Shown in pieces: positions 10,338 through 21,986 of a DNA stretch of 64,000 nucleotides. The DNA is taken from positions 15,654,297-15,718,296 of the forward strand of contig OU452206.1 in NCBI GenBank assembly GCA_911728435.2, given 5' to 3'. Positions within the stretch are counted from its first letter, which is position 1. Each line of letters opens with the position of its first letter. The notes beneath the pieces were generated by a model that saw only the letters and a list, made by a program, of their open reading frames with translations, had not been told where the DNA came from and searched no databases. Made by a program: the position numbers and the translations under genes. This DNA is from Apoderus coryli. Taxonomy: Eukaryota; Arthropoda; Insecta; Coleoptera; Attelabidae.

Positions 10338-10419
10338 GACTGTCCTCTAATGTTGTGAGTACATATACGAATGTTTTTGTGGAGCAGACTTGGTTTTATT
10401 TGAAATTATAGATTGTAGA

Positions 10420-12049
10420 TTTTTTAAGTTTTTGCGAAAAAATATGGAAAGATCAACTTCATCGCAGGTGTCTCAAACTTTGTACTTGGACATAAAATGG
10501 CATTAAAAACAACTTCTTTTAATAAGTTTTTTTTGAAATTCTCCTAAATAATGCCATTTTTGCCATATCTTTGAAAAAAAAGTCAATTTCAGTACGAAAC
10601 TAATGCCAAACTGAAATTTTATTTAAATTTAATAATTCATTTGACTTTATAATGTATAATCTACCTACCTAATTCGGAATTATGAATTTATACAGAGACT
10701 GCTAAATATTGTATTCTAATCTTTTACTTTCGCAACTGATATAGGTTTGCACAATATAATTTATTATAATCAAGATATTGTAATAAAGTGTATATTACTA
10801 TTTTATAGCCAAAATGGGCGATAATTTATAAATTTACTCATGGATAAAAAAATCAGACATAATGATGTGTACTCAAGCCGCACGCGACTCGCCTATTAAA
10901 TCATGCGTAAATAAATGTATACTGTGTAAAGTCAAAAAATATATTAATAAACTAAATCTAGTGGGCTGTGATATCAGAAGTGGGCGGTACATACACAAAC
11001 GACAGCCTTCTTTGATCGATTATTCAAGAAGTAAAACACACTCTATACTAATTATGGAAAGCCTTTCTATTAATTTTTCTTGTGGCGTCCTTCGAAAAAT
11101 TTCGTGTTTTACATAAAATACATTTTTCAATTTGCTAGATCCATGTGTCAGGATGTTGTGAGTGCTCTTTTGTATCCTATCTGGAACATTCCGCTTTATT
11201 GATGGACTACTTTTTTTTAATACTTCTTACCGAGAAAGGTAGGTAATTTTGAATAATTATAATAATTGCATTATGTAGTATGTGTCCATTGAACAAATTC
11301 CCATACTTTAATCAATTAACAACCTGCCGGCAGAAATTCAGATACAGTGTATCCGCAAAATTTCATGCGTTCCGACCAAAGACCTTAATAACACAGGAGA
11401 CAAAATATTTCATTGATAACGTGCTTTCAAACACAACAAACAAGTAATGTGTGAGAGAGAGAAAGACTTATCCTTGTCGGCTTGAAGTTGCTCATTGGCA
11501 ACGTTGTAATCTGGTATGCGTTCTGCAGCCAGTGGCGTACTGATCGCTGACTGCTTTTGAAATATGTATATAATACGTATTATATAATTAATAGCATACA
11601 TTAAAAAGCCAACGTGCCGAGCCTATCAGAGCATTTGGGGCGGGGCTTTCCTTGGCGCGCATTTGAATTTAACCGCTAGTCAACTTATTTTAGAACTGAA
11701 ATTTAGTCGATATTTAATTGGAATGAGTTTCAGTAAAATAATGTTGAACTTTCCTTTGTAGTAGGTATTTCATGATATAGCTGAAAAACCTTCATTTTGT
11801 ATATCGAAAAAACGATACTTAAATTAATATATTTATATTTAATTTGAAGAAGATAATCTAATTTTAAAATCATTTTATGCATTACAAATAGGAAGTCAGA
11901 AAATAAAAAACGCACATTATTCTCAATAGTTTATTTTTAGCTACATATATTAAATTATACACAATGATAATAAATAATAATTACTATGAACATACAAATT
12001 AATTATGTTTTTGCAGACTTTATGCAGTTTCTGTATCGTTTTTTAATAA
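10420..12049. other. No gene recognised; contains one arm of a long-range inverted repeat
   Basis: AT-rich. Positions 11375-11401 pair with 13180-13206. A more GC-rich patch at 11590-11680 has no coding match. The open frame at 10862-11116 (84 codons) shows no known motif. Confidence 0.5.
11375..11401 (+). repeat. Long-range inverted repeat, arm 1
   Basis: A 27-bp stretch beginning accaaagaccttaataacac matches the reverse complement of 13180-13206 at 26 of 27 positions. The two arms enclose about 1.8 kb that includes the RTE endonuclease fragment. They could be the ends of a composite element or two insertions of the same family in opposite orientation. Confidence 0.55.
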
Positions 12050-12428
12050 GTATGAAGTCTATTTAATTGCGCATAATTCTTTCAGGGGTATGGGCGCTAG
12101 AGGTCCACGTCTAGAGCCTTCAATTTGGAAGTTTAAAAAAGGTGTTTGAGACAATGAAATCATGTTCCTGGCAGAACTGAACTAGCCGGTCTCCTCTATC
12201 ATTTGCTGTTCCTAATCCGTATCTACCGGTAATATCCTCTCGTGGTGTACTTCCTACTTTGGCATTAAAATCGCCCATGATAAAAGTCGCCTCTGCCAGC
12301 TTCAGGGTATCTGTGATTTGTTCGTAGAAGTCTTCTATTTCCTCATCCGGGTGATCGCATGTTGGTGCGTAAACCTGGATGATGTTGATGTCAAATGTAA
12401 AAAGGCTATAATAATATAGATTTACCAC
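12050..12428 (-). pseudogene. RTE-type apurinic endonuclease fragment
   Basis: The minus strand reads IIQVYAPTCDHPDEEIEDFY, then FIMGDFNAKVG, YGLGTANDRGDRLVQFC and NTFFKLP. Past two stops it gives TWTS and RNxID. These are the central and C-terminal motifs of the exonuclease-endonuclease-phosphatase domain of RTE-clade non-LTR retrotransposons; GDFN holds the catalytic Asp and Asn. The enzyme nicks target DNA before target-primed reverse transcription. The N-terminal third of the domain and the whole RT are missing. It is unlikely to belong to the RTE copy at 38.8 kb, which is 5'-truncated elsewhere. Confidence 0.85.
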
Positions 12429-14439
12429 AGAAGTTTGAATTACTAAGCGGTTACATTGTTGGGCGTAAATGAACCAACATTATTTTCAGAAAATATATAT
12501 TTGCTTTTGTTACTAATAATTTACCTAATAGAAATAAAAATTCAAAATGTAACAAATTTATCATATCAAACAAACCCCGCCACTGTATAAACTAGCTGAC
12601 ACCAAACCCAAACAAATTTCCAAACATAACCACACTTACCTGTGAAAAGTTAAATCTGGAAATAAACTATCCACTTTTCCACAAACTACACAACCACGAA
12701 CCATAGTTATTCAATAAATATTTAAAGTTTAAAAAAACACACACAAGAATATCGCAAAAAAGGAAAATACTTCAAAAAACGAATAAAAACGCTAATGACA
12801 GGAACATTTCTCAACTACAACGTCGCAAATTATAATTTCATTCATAACGCCGCCGTGTTCTGCCGTACAAGAAGCGTGAAGTTGTATACGATGTTGCCGT
12901 AGTGCGCTTTTATTTTACTATGAGAATAATTCCTAAAATAAAATAATTATCCCGTTTTGTAAAATTTAATCTTAACTAATTTATAACCTAAGTATAGTAA
13001 TGACATTTTTTATTAAGATCCTAGTTACAAATAATTATTTACATCGCTCAATTTTTATTTTTTGGGACAAAAATTTAAAGATAATTCAGATATACCTATT
13101 TGTAAGTCTGGCAATGCTTGTATTAGGATAAATAGAGGAAGGGACGATGTTTGCTAACCCTGAAAACGTAAACAATGTGGTCTCCTGTGATATTAAGGTC
13201 TTTGGTTTCGACCGTATGTGACCGAAGTTCGACGCGCTTTTGATAAAAAAAGAAACATAGGAAAATTCCTAATTTCGTGGGTTGTCTGAATTTTGAAAAA
13301 AAAAATCATCAGGTTCAGAGGACTATGCTATAGGAGATCAAAAACATGTTTTAGTTCTTGAAGAAGATAGCTAAGTCTATGGAAACGTTGAAAAGATGAA
13401 CTAAACAATTTTAGATACATTTTCTCCATTAGGCTTTTCGAATATTCGCAGTGCACTGCTTCTTTGCACTGCTAGCGAACGCAACAGAATCATCTCCCAT
13501 CTGAATTCTCAAAGCGTTACTAAGAAAGTTATAGTCAGTCTTCTTGGCAAACAAGACAGCCACCGATTTCCTCGATTATTTTGGGACATAGTGTATCACA
13601 TAGTGTATCCATCCAAAAAGAAGATTGTTTGATTCCCCGATCGATAGATGTGTACATGTATATCGCTTGCCCCATGTAACCGGTTATAATAACATGGTAA
13701 TGGAACAACTGATTACCATATTCGACTTTGGTTTCAGTTTATCGCCCACAAATCGAAGACGAACCCCGAAAATATGGCTTGCATCCGTCCGGTAGAATAT
13801 GTTAATTACTTATTGGATACAGCCTTAGCATAACGCGATTGTACCAGTTGTAATCTAGTAGTAATACGAGGGTCCGTGAAAAAGTCATCAAATAATGTGA
13901 GACAAAACAAATTATTGCTTGATCGACGATAACTTGGTATTTGTAATAATTACGACTCATAGAACTTGTCGGGACTCAATGTATATTCCATCAACAGCAT
14001 TTGACGCAATTAAAAATCACCCCTCGTTCTATGAAATAATACATTATATGTCATATCAAATCATGTTTTTTTTTAAACGTTTCGTCAAACATTTGCCTTT
14101 CGCAAGGTTTAGAATCATCAAAATAAATCACAAAGCCATAGAATTAAAGTTACAAATTTTCTTATTCCAAATAACAACAATCAGAAAAATTTTCTATGAC
14201 GCAAAACAAAACATGAATTTTTCACAAAATAAAATAGAAAAACACCCGGGTTTCCAGCCTGAAAATGGAGAGGTCCATAACAATAATTGGGAACGAGAAT
14301 CCCGGAATTATTTTTTCATGATCGGTTGAAATAATTTGAGTTGAGGTTAGCATGACAACTGATCTGCTTATAAAGAATTCTCTCGAAAATTTTAGAAATG
14401 GTGGGCAGGATGCTAATTATTCGCAAGTCATTGAAACTG
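12429..14439. other. No gene recognised; second arm of the inverted repeat
   Basis: Contains 13180-13206, arm 2 of the repeat with 11375-11401. The open frame at 13919-14329 (136 codons) is long for this region but is Phe/Ile/Lys-rich with no known motif. It could be chance or a decayed element. Confidence 0.5.
13180..13206 (-). repeat. Long-range inverted repeat, arm 2
   Basis: Reverse complement of 11375-11401 with one mismatch. Confidence 0.55.
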
Positions 14440-14694
14440 CTTGGGTGAGATTTTTTTGGCAGATGCAAACCAAATACAATGTGTCTCATAAATTATTGGA
14501 AAAACTTGGAAAAGATTGGTATACGTGGTTGTATAAATGAATGGATACATTCATATTTGAGTGACAGAAAGACAGCAGTCAAAATTGAGTCAGTGATGTC
14601 AAGTCTCCAGCATATTGATTTGGGGACTCCTCAGGGCATCATACTTGGTCCACTGCTTTTCTTACTTTATGTTAACGATCTGTATTGTTTTTAA
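14440..14694 (+). pseudogene. Non-LTR RT fragment (palm, blocks 3-4)
   Basis: After a short decayed lead, frames read NVSHKLLEKL and INEWIHSYLSDRKTAVKI. The canonical RT block GTPQGIILGPLLFLLYVNDL follows (near 14627-14686). The usual upstream FSKAFDCVSH motif is visible in degraded form. The sequence breaks at NDL, just before the YxDD catalytic block, and about 720 bp of unrelated DNA follow. The C-terminal part resumes at 15416 and may belong to the same copy. Confidence 0.8.
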
Positions 14695-14785
14695 TCATAA
14701 AGTGGGATATATTTTATATTATAGAATATTGTTTATGTACAAAAGATTATTGTTGTTGCTCTAATTGTAATTTTATTATTATTAT

Positions 14786-14843
14786 TGAATTATTATGTTC
14801 TACCCCGTATTCCGCGGGATTAAAAACGCCCCCTCGTAGTTCC
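14786..14843 (+). repeat. Dispersed repeat, copy 1
   Basis: About 58 bp similar to 44524-44588 in the same orientation: gaattattat, a ttctaccc block, cgcgg(g/t)attaaaa and cctcgta. The family is not recognised. Confidence 0.5.
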
Positions 14844-15415
14844 AATAGCCCTCGTATTCAAATACAATAATCGTATGGTGAGTTGATTGAAACAAAAAAA
14901 ATTCCAATATGGAGTGAAGCTTGATAAGTTGATCTTGTTACGTAATAATGTTACCTAATCTAATTTACAAAATAATATGAGACATAACAGTATTATTAGG
15001 TATAAAATGGACAGAACACGAAGGAGATACTAGTAAAGTAATAATTAGGAAGAGCCGTGAAATTGGATTTTGAAAACTTAGTAAAAGACACACTGAAATG
15101 AAATTTACTTTGCAAAAACTCTATTACTTTTTGGACAAGTTTCTTAAGTGTAAGAAACTCAATATACTCATAAAATGAAATACATAGGCATATCGTGAAA
15201 CATATTATAGGTACAGGGTGATTCTTGATCGATGGTACATTAGTCGTTTTGATAAAACTAGGTTATTTCAAAAATTTGAGTAATTACTGAGGTCAATCCA
15301 ATCTATCAAACCATAATATATTATAATATTTGTGGCACTTTAGCTTTACTACTCATTTTTACCTTCGGAAATGTATCCCCATCGTAGTGTTCTTTCAGAA
15401 AAGGTTAAAATCAGT

Positions 15416-15777
15416 CACACTTTAACTATTCTGATGTGTTGTATGGTCCTTGTTTAGACAGTGTTGATGCTTTGAGGATAAAAAGAATACAAGAGTCATG
15501 CCTTCGCTTTATATATGGCATTAGAAAATTTTTGCCTGTATCATATAAATTAAAATCTGCGAACTGGCTAAATATGAACAAAAGACGAATACTGCATTCT
15601 GCAGTGTTTTTTCATAAACTCATTTGTTCAAGTTGCCCGCCATAGATACGAAAAAATTCATTTCAGAAACGATGTGCACACTTTAAACTTAAAATTTAGG
15701 GGTTTGATCTCACCACCATCTCATAGGACGTCTATCTTTCAGCGATCCTTTACATATTACGCTATGATATTCTCCTC
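15416..15777 (+). pseudogene. Non-LTR RT C-terminal domain
   Basis: Reads VLYGPCLDSVDALRIKRIQE, SCLRFIYGIRK and WLNMNKRRILHS. After a frameshift near 15641 it gives IHFRNDVHTLNLKFRG and SPPSHRTSIFQRSFTYYA. This is the region after the RT palm where Jockey/CR1-like proteins carry VLYGP...QxxxxRFI, followed by the C-terminal pattern PPY.Y..I.F..DVH.LN..F.G. The same C-terminal pattern occurs on the minus strand at 53995-54290, so the two are members of one family. It is likely the tail of the copy whose palm lies at 14440-14694. Confidence 0.75.
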
Positions 15778-16658
15778 AAAAAGTAACAACGAGAAAGTGC
15801 TTTTAATTTTTTTCAATCTGTAAAAATAATGTCAGAAATAAATAAAAACTAAAATCGCAAAAAATGTTTTACAAGAAAATGTAAAAATATACGGGGTGTT
15901 CCATAAGTAAATCGTCCAGTTTGGGCCATTCTGTACATACATACATGATTATTTAGATCAGGAAGATTTTTTTCTGTTCGTTACTGTTAGAAAATTGCAC
16001 AACACGTTGCTACCACATGTAATAAATAAATTATCATCAGCTATTATTTTGCAGCTTACGGCATCCCATTTTCTTAAAAAATGTGCATTTCAAATGAAAA
16101 GACTGAACAAATTATCTGATTATAATGTATACTTGCTTGAAAACAATGGAAACGAATATTATTTGCCTGCTAAATAATTATTATGGAAAAAACAATACAA
16201 GAATACATTTTTATGTTCTTTTTCATTTTGCAATGTAGTAACTAAGTAATATGAGCTTATTATAATTAATTGCCACACAGAGCACTTAAAAGATCACTAG
16301 TGATAAAAATAATATTTACATCATATTTCCATTGTTAAAAATTTTCTGGCTTCTTTTAGATCGTGTTTAAACTATCTTAATAATGTTCGTTTTTTTTTCT
16401 TTTTTTGCTAATTTAATTTTAACATTATCAGCAAAATTAATTACGGGGTGTGTCAATTGCATCATAATAATTTATATAACGTAAGGTTGTAAACAATTTG
16501 CCCCAATAAATTTTCTACTTAACATTTTTCTAAATAAAAAATATCAAGCAAAAGTGATTACTGTCTTTTTTACTTGTGCTTTGTGAATCAAATGCTACTA
16601 CTAGTAGCAATTAATATCAACCCTCAGTCAACCTAAATCCAATGCGATTCTTACATTG
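15778..16658. other. No gene recognised
   Basis: A TE-like terminus (acggggtgttccataagtaa) starts near 15892. The 60-codon frame at 15995-16177 has no known motif. Confidence 0.5.
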
Positions 16659-16763
16659 GAATAAAGTTGTTTGTTACGTTATTTTATTGAAAATAATACA
16701 ATTATAATAATAATTATTATTAAAACTGTGTTTCGTTACGCAGTTCATATATTTTTGATTATA
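16659..16763 (+). repeat. Dispersed repeat, copy 2 of 2
   Basis: Collinear with 2282-2408 apart from a shorter AT trinucleotide run and small indels. There is no tRNA-like sequence upstream of this copy. Confidence 0.65.
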
Positions 16764-17580
16764 TTATAACTTGACGGGAAAGTTTTGGGGTGACATAACC
16801 GATTTTTTTTGATTACAGTAAACTTTATTATCAAAGTAGGTTAAGCTCAACCTCGCCTGTTGCAAATTTTTAATTTGGTATAAAAACATTATTATTACTT
16901 ATTAAAAGTATATGTTTGTAAATTAGAAGATATGCTATCAAATAAAAATAAGAATAAAATGACATATATATGAAAGATAAAACAAACTAGTGTCACAAAA
17001 TCCCTAAACAGGCATCTTGAAAACGGTAAACCAGTTCCACGTGACTGGCAATACTGCACATAAAAACACACTTTATTTTGAATGCAGCAAAAACATTTCC
17101 GGAAATAACTCTTCTATATTCTTGTAAAATAATCCATTTCTTACGAGGAGTGTATTATTATTATTATTATTCATATCTTCTATATTCACCTGTTTGGCAC
17201 TAACCCAATAACACAGCGGTGGAGGGCAACAGGAGCCCGAGCGTGACGGTATAACTTGACCTTTAACTTCAGCACACGAGAGAGATTATTAAGTCAAAGG
17301 TACGGCCTAACCATGTAATTCATCATCAATGTCGTACCGGCATATCGGTGGTGCGGTACTACACGTATATTATGCTGATGTATATGCAATTAACTTACTT
17401 ACGATCGGGTAGTAAGATTACGGCCAAATTGGCAACCATTGTATTTGCGTACTACTAATTTGTGAGATGCTGTTATATGATTAGAAATTCTGACGGTTAA
17501 TTAATGTTAATTTTTGAAATCAAGGTTGAATATAACGGGAAAACTACAGGAGTTCATGAACGAATTTGATATGATTTGAT
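16764..17580. other. No firm gene; possible RT trace
   Basis: One frame near 16995-17060 reads LNRHLENGKPVPRDWQ. This recalls the thumb-proximal FNxxLxxGxxPxxW block at the start of some non-LTR RTs, but it is too short to be sure. The stretch 17200-17350 is richer in GC without coding similarity. Confidence 0.35.
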
Positions 17581-17697
17581 TTGACTGTCAAAAGAATGTG
17601 TTCACGTTGAATCCCACACAATTTGTCAATCGCTCAAAAAAAGGCAGATTGACAAATTGTGTGGGATTCAACGCGAACAAAATTTTTTGACAGTCAA
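17581..17697. repeat. Inverted duplication inside a mariner fragment
   Basis: The 50 bases 17581-17630 are repeated as a near-perfect reverse complement at 17648-17697, with a 17-nt spacer. Both arms encode the transposase segment around CSRWIPHNLS, one on each strand. The mariner fragment therefore ends in a snap-back copy of its own coding sequence. Confidence 0.8.
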
Positions 17698-17957
17698 TGT
17701 TTATGCAATATGGAATGTATGCTTGTCCCACTAATGCCTAAGGTTGCCTCAATCTCTTGATAGGGCACATGCCGATCTGGCAATATCAGTTCGCGCACAA
17801 CATCAATGGTTTTCGGAAGAACAACTGATTTTGGACGACCTTCACGAAATTCGTATTGGAGTGAACTACGACCACGATTGAATTCACGATACCATCGATA
17901 AACACTGGTCCTTGATGGAGCTTCATCGCCAAAAATTGAATTGAAGGCAACCCTCGT
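17646..17957 (-). pseudogene. Mariner transposase fragment
   Basis: The minus strand reads FNSIFGDEAPSRTSVYRWY, REFNRGRSSLQYEFREGRP and TIDVVRELIL. It continues with the HTH block TLGISGTSIHSILHKH and, past a frameshift, IPHNLSI. This is the same family as 7762-8364 and 21987-22742. The terminal sequence ggcaaccctcg before TA (17946-17958) sits directly against the coding region, so the first ~30 codons and the 5' untranslated part are deleted. All catalytic Asp blocks are absent. Confidence 0.8.
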
Positions 17958-18596
17958 ATGATTAGGTATCGGCCACAATAGACCCTCGGGCGGTCCCAGT
18001 TGAACCTACCTACCATCTAACCTTATATAGCATATGTTAATGCTGATTATTTGAGATTTGATGCAGATAAGTAATTAACTTGAAATAACACTGATATAAT
18101 CATTTTCCTATTTTTTATTTCTTTTTATTTTAAGTAACATTAGATAGATTGAATCACTATTAAAATAACAATAATTAATAATTATACATTGTTTGGTATA
18201 CAAGAGTACTATGTAAGTAGTTTCGTATAATGAGTGGTTAAAAAAATTGATAATAATGTTTCATCATTGTGTAAAGGAAATAACCTTCAAAACATGACGT
18301 AAATTAAACAGAGAACTTCTTATTCCTCTTCATTCTTATTTAGATAACGGTTATCTGGCTAATTTTTACGTTTTTTCGGAAGACATGCTGACAAACTGAT
18401 GTCAGTTGAAATTATCTCCTAAATCATTTGGTTGTAAACGTGTCAGTGTCCAAAAATTTATAGTAGAACTCTTTCTGGAAGTAAATAATGTGGGTAATGC
18501 AAACTTCCTTCATAAATACAAATCGTGTCACCTTCGCGGTTGTATAACCGATTATTTTAAAGTGCTTCTAGTATTACTAATGTTCCTGGAAGCTCT
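17958..18596. other. No gene recognised; decayed retrotransposon lead possible
   Basis: AT-rich to about 18400. The last 190 bp before the RT remnant (open frame 18406-18596) may be the decayed segment between endonuclease and RT, but no motif confirms it. Confidence 0.4.
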
Positions 18597-20139
18597 AATA
18601 CTGTCAATATCGGGCAGATTGAGCTGTCAGACATATTTGCAGCTTCTAAATGCCTTAAAAATAAATTTACCTCTGGATATGATAATATTCCTTCTTTTTT
18701 TGTCCGAGATTGCATTTCTGTCTTAGCTCTTCCATTACAGTCAATTTTCAATCTAATTTTGAAGTCGGGAATGTATTCGGATCTATGGACGGTATCTAAA
18801 GTTGTTCCAGTCTTTAAATCCCGCGAAAAGTCTCATATAAAATAATTATCGACCAATTTCTCTAGTGTGCAATTTTTCTAAATTATTTGAATCAATTTTA
18901 TATGACCGGATCTATACAGCTGTGAGACGTCAGATTTCCAGCATGGTTTTATGTGTGGCCGGTCCACTGTCACCAATCTGTCAGTTATTATCCACTGTCT
19001 CTGAAAGTCTTGATCACGGCGGTCAACTGGATGTAATCTATACTGATTTCACCAAAGCCTTTGATAGGCTAGACCATGGCATATTGCTGAGTAAACTGCA
19101 TACGTATGATGGATTTCCTTCCGGCTTGATATCTTTATGCAACTCATACTTGCATGATCGGGAACAATATGTCTTGTACAACGGCTTTAAATCTTGTTTT
19201 TACTCGGCCACGTCAGGAGTACCCCAGGGTTTTAACTTAGGTCCATTGTTGTTCCTTCTTTTCATCAATGACCTGGACCCGTGTTTACTTCAGCGTACTC
19301 TATTTTTCGCAGATGACTTAAAAATCTTCGCCTCCATAGATTCAGTAGCAGATTGCATAAACCTGCAGCATGATCTGTGTGCTCTAGAAAGGTGGTGCGA
19401 CAGTAACAAATTGTCTCTTAACATTCGTAAATGCACATGTCTGAGTTTTACACGTAAAACAACGTTCATTGACTATCCGTATGCAATCTCCACAAACAAA
19501 CTTGAACGATGTCGGGTATTCACGGATCTTGGTGTTACCTTCGATCAGATGTTCCAGTTTTTGGAGCATATGGAAAGAATGGTTGGTGAGGCATCTCGCA
19601 TGTATGGCTTTATAATGCGTAACTGCAAAGGCTTCAATAACACTTCTGCCCTTATCACCTTTTTCAATGCCTATGTGAGGTCAAAATTGGAGTATTCTTC
19701 CCTCATCTGGTATCCTCAGTATAATATTCATAAACTAGAGGTCGAACAAATTCAACGTAGATTTTTGAATTATTTAGTTTTTAGAACCGATGGTGCTTAT
19801 CCAGTAAGAGGTTTCGATCATGAATTGTTACTATCACGTTTTGACGTTCAGAGTCTCGAGTACCGAAGAATTCAGAGCTCATTAACCATCTTATATAAAT
19901 TGCTTAGAGAAAAAATCGACTGCTCTTTTCATCAATTTTGCTTGAATTTGTTAGTTCCTAGGTTAAATACCAGATCGAATTTAACATTACACTTACACAA
20001 AGTTAGGACCAATGTACTGTTAAGATCGCCTGTTCATGTCATGTGTTCTAATTTTAATAGAGTTTCTGATAGGTGTGACATTTTTACAACTACAGTCAAT
20101 CACTTGAAAATGGTAGCTGCAGAGACATTTGTGGTTTAG
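18597..20139 (+). pseudogene. Jockey/R1-like non-LTR reverse transcriptase
   Basis: The longest RT in the window. A first frame covers SGYDNIPSFFVRDCI and WTVSKVVPVFKS. After one frameshift near 18840 a single open frame (to 20139, about 424 codons) runs from NYRPISLVCNFSKLFE. It includes TDFTKAFDRLDH, GVPQGFNLGPLLFLLFINDL, the catalytic FADDLKIF (near 19306), a WCDSNKLSLN block, LGVTFD, the connection region YVRSKLEYSSLIWYP and a C-terminal domain to the stop. FADD keeps both catalytic Asp. In GVPQG(F)xLGP a Phe replaces the usual Ser. The 5' end is lost; the 3' end is intact, with an aataaa-type signal and a TTTA tail at 20261-20282. Assignment to the Jockey/R1 side is an inference from motif wording. 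Confidence 0.9.
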
Positions 20140-20260
20140 GTATGTGTATGTGTGCGGAATTAATTAGGATTTATAAATTAGTATTTTAGTTTATTTAAGC
20201 ATTTAATTTTTTAGTTTGTAATATTGTCCTTTAAATGGGAAACTGTTGGGCAATAAACGC

Positions 20261-20282
20261 TTTATTTATTTATTTATTTATT
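20261..20282 (+). repeat. (TTTA)n retrotransposon tail
   Basis: A short TTTA run directly follows caataaacgc and closes the retrotransposon copy at 18597-20139. Such microsatellite tails are common at non-LTR 3' ends. Confidence 0.75.
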
Positions 20283-20522
20283 ACTACTGTTTACTCGTAT
20301 TTACTGCCAGAAATGGTTCTAATAATTTATTACACACTGACATTGTGACATATTTAGTTTAAATTCTTTAATTTCTACTATCGCAGCGAAGATTTCTGGG
20401 TCCATAACCTTTTAAAGAAATGTCCATACTGGAGTGAATTTAATCAAAATAAGAAATTGACGTCGAATTGCACGAAATAACTTTAATAAACTACTCTTTG
20501 TATATCCTAGTTAATTACCAAA

Positions 20523-20554
20523 CATGTTACGAGGCTATCTAGCTTCATCATCAG
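20523..20554 (-). ncRNA. Hammerhead-like motif, degraded
   Basis: The minus strand has CTGATGA, an extra T, stem GAAGCTA/TAGCCTC-like, then GTAACATGTT. Stem I ACCA/TGGT pairs perfectly. The GAA box is changed to GTA, which should abolish cleavage. It is another member of the Penelope-type 3' end family. Confidence 0.5.
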
Positions 20555-20691
20555 TGGTCTACGGAAAAGGGGGGGTGCATTATGTAAGTAACTAAGTATA
20601 CAAAGTGGAGGAGTGTATTGAAGAAAATGCTTCATAAAATATTATTTAAAATTCGATTTTCATTAGATTATTTTAAATATACAGGGCGTTT

Positions 20692-21055
20692 CAAAAAGAC
20701 ACGCCAATATTCAAGGGGGTCATTTCTAAAACTACAACTTTTTTATCTCTTGTATTTTTTTCATATATTGCTTCGTTTATGAGATAGAAATTTAAAACAA
20801 TTTTCAAAATACCAAGAATATTTGTGAATAATTCGACTAAAAATCAGTAACGTTGATGTTATTCGACTGCGCCAACAACATTTTGACTCTGTCAAATTAA
20901 CTTAAACGAAGTGGTATAACTGGAAGTAGCACAACTGTCAACATATTTTGGAAGTATAGATTAGATTGAGCTAGGAAAATAACCAAATTTTGAAAATGAT
21001 CAGTTGTGTAGTTCCCCATAAGCGTCTAATACGCCATATACCGTGAGACACCCTG
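20692..21055. mobile_element. MITE with TA target duplication
   Basis: A 364-bp noncoding unit starts cagggcgtttca and ends tgagacaccctg. The ends are imperfect inverted repeats and each is flanked by TA (20690-20691 and 21056-21057). TA duplication and CAGGG ends fit the Tc1/mariner superfamily. No transposase is present. Confidence 0.65.
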
Positions 21056-21769
21056 TATATAGATGCTCTTTTATATAATAGAAAAGTCTATATAATATAA
21101 TGTGTTATAGGAACAATGAAATCATGATTCACAATTCGAATTTAAAAAGGAAATACAGGTAATTGATATTCAAGGTAAAATTGACACAATTTAACAAAGC
21201 CTATATTGTGATATAGAAAAATGAAAAGCGCGTTTGTAAAATACTGTAAGTACGATATAATTTACTCTTGATTTGTATTCATGTAGATATTCAATAATGG
21301 ATTATTGTGTATTGAAATTATTAGCATCGGGGAAATTAATAAATAGATTAAATAGACTCAAATAATGAATAAGTTAAAGATCGGGTATAAGGCAAGCCCG
21401 TTGCAAATTTTTGTGCTTTTTGCATTAATCACTTCAATTATCAATAATTCTATGATTTTTCTTTCCTTATTCTTGAACCTTATTATCTATATTTTAAGAC
21501 GTTTATTATGCTATCAAAAAAACGTCTTTACATCTAAAATAATTCCCCATAGTTATCGCTGAATCTGCAAATTAAAAAAAAAACATTTTTGAAAATTATT
21601 CAAATTTTGTGCTTATTCATCCACCCCTGTATGCATATTTTAATTATTAGTACGTACTCTACTGCTTTTGTTTATTAATAAACGTTACCCAAAAAATTGA
21701 AAATTTGATTTATTTTAATTATATAGTTTTTGGCTAAAATATGGTGTGATTCTCTATATGAATTTTATG
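21056..21769. other. No gene recognised
   Basis: AT-rich. The 65-codon frame at 21365-21562 is hydrophobic but lacks any family signature. Confidence 0.5.
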
Positions 21770-21937
21770 AGCAATTCTAAAAATATTATAAAAATTGTAA
21801 TACTTTTTAAAATTTTGTACGTTGCGTAATGGGATAAATATTTAAAATCCTTAGCTAATAGCTTTATATTTATCCCATAACGCAACGTACAAAATTTTAA
21901 AAAATATTACAATTTTTATAATATTTTTAGAATTGCT
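21770..21937. repeat. 168-bp palindrome
   Basis: Arms 21770-21841 and 21866-21937 are 72-nt reverse complements with about one mismatch, around a 24-nt spacer. They are AT-rich except for a central tacgttgcgt segment. The right arm ends immediately before the mariner copy that follows. Confidence 0.8.
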
Positions 21938-21986
21938 GCTATTTGTGTTGCTTAGAGTAACTTAAAAGATTCATCTCGGCCCAAAA

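Noticed and set aside
13919..14329. 136-codon open frame as a host gene
   Set aside because: Composition is Phe/Ile/Lys-rich as expected by chance in this AT-rich DNA, with no domain, splice context or conserved motif.
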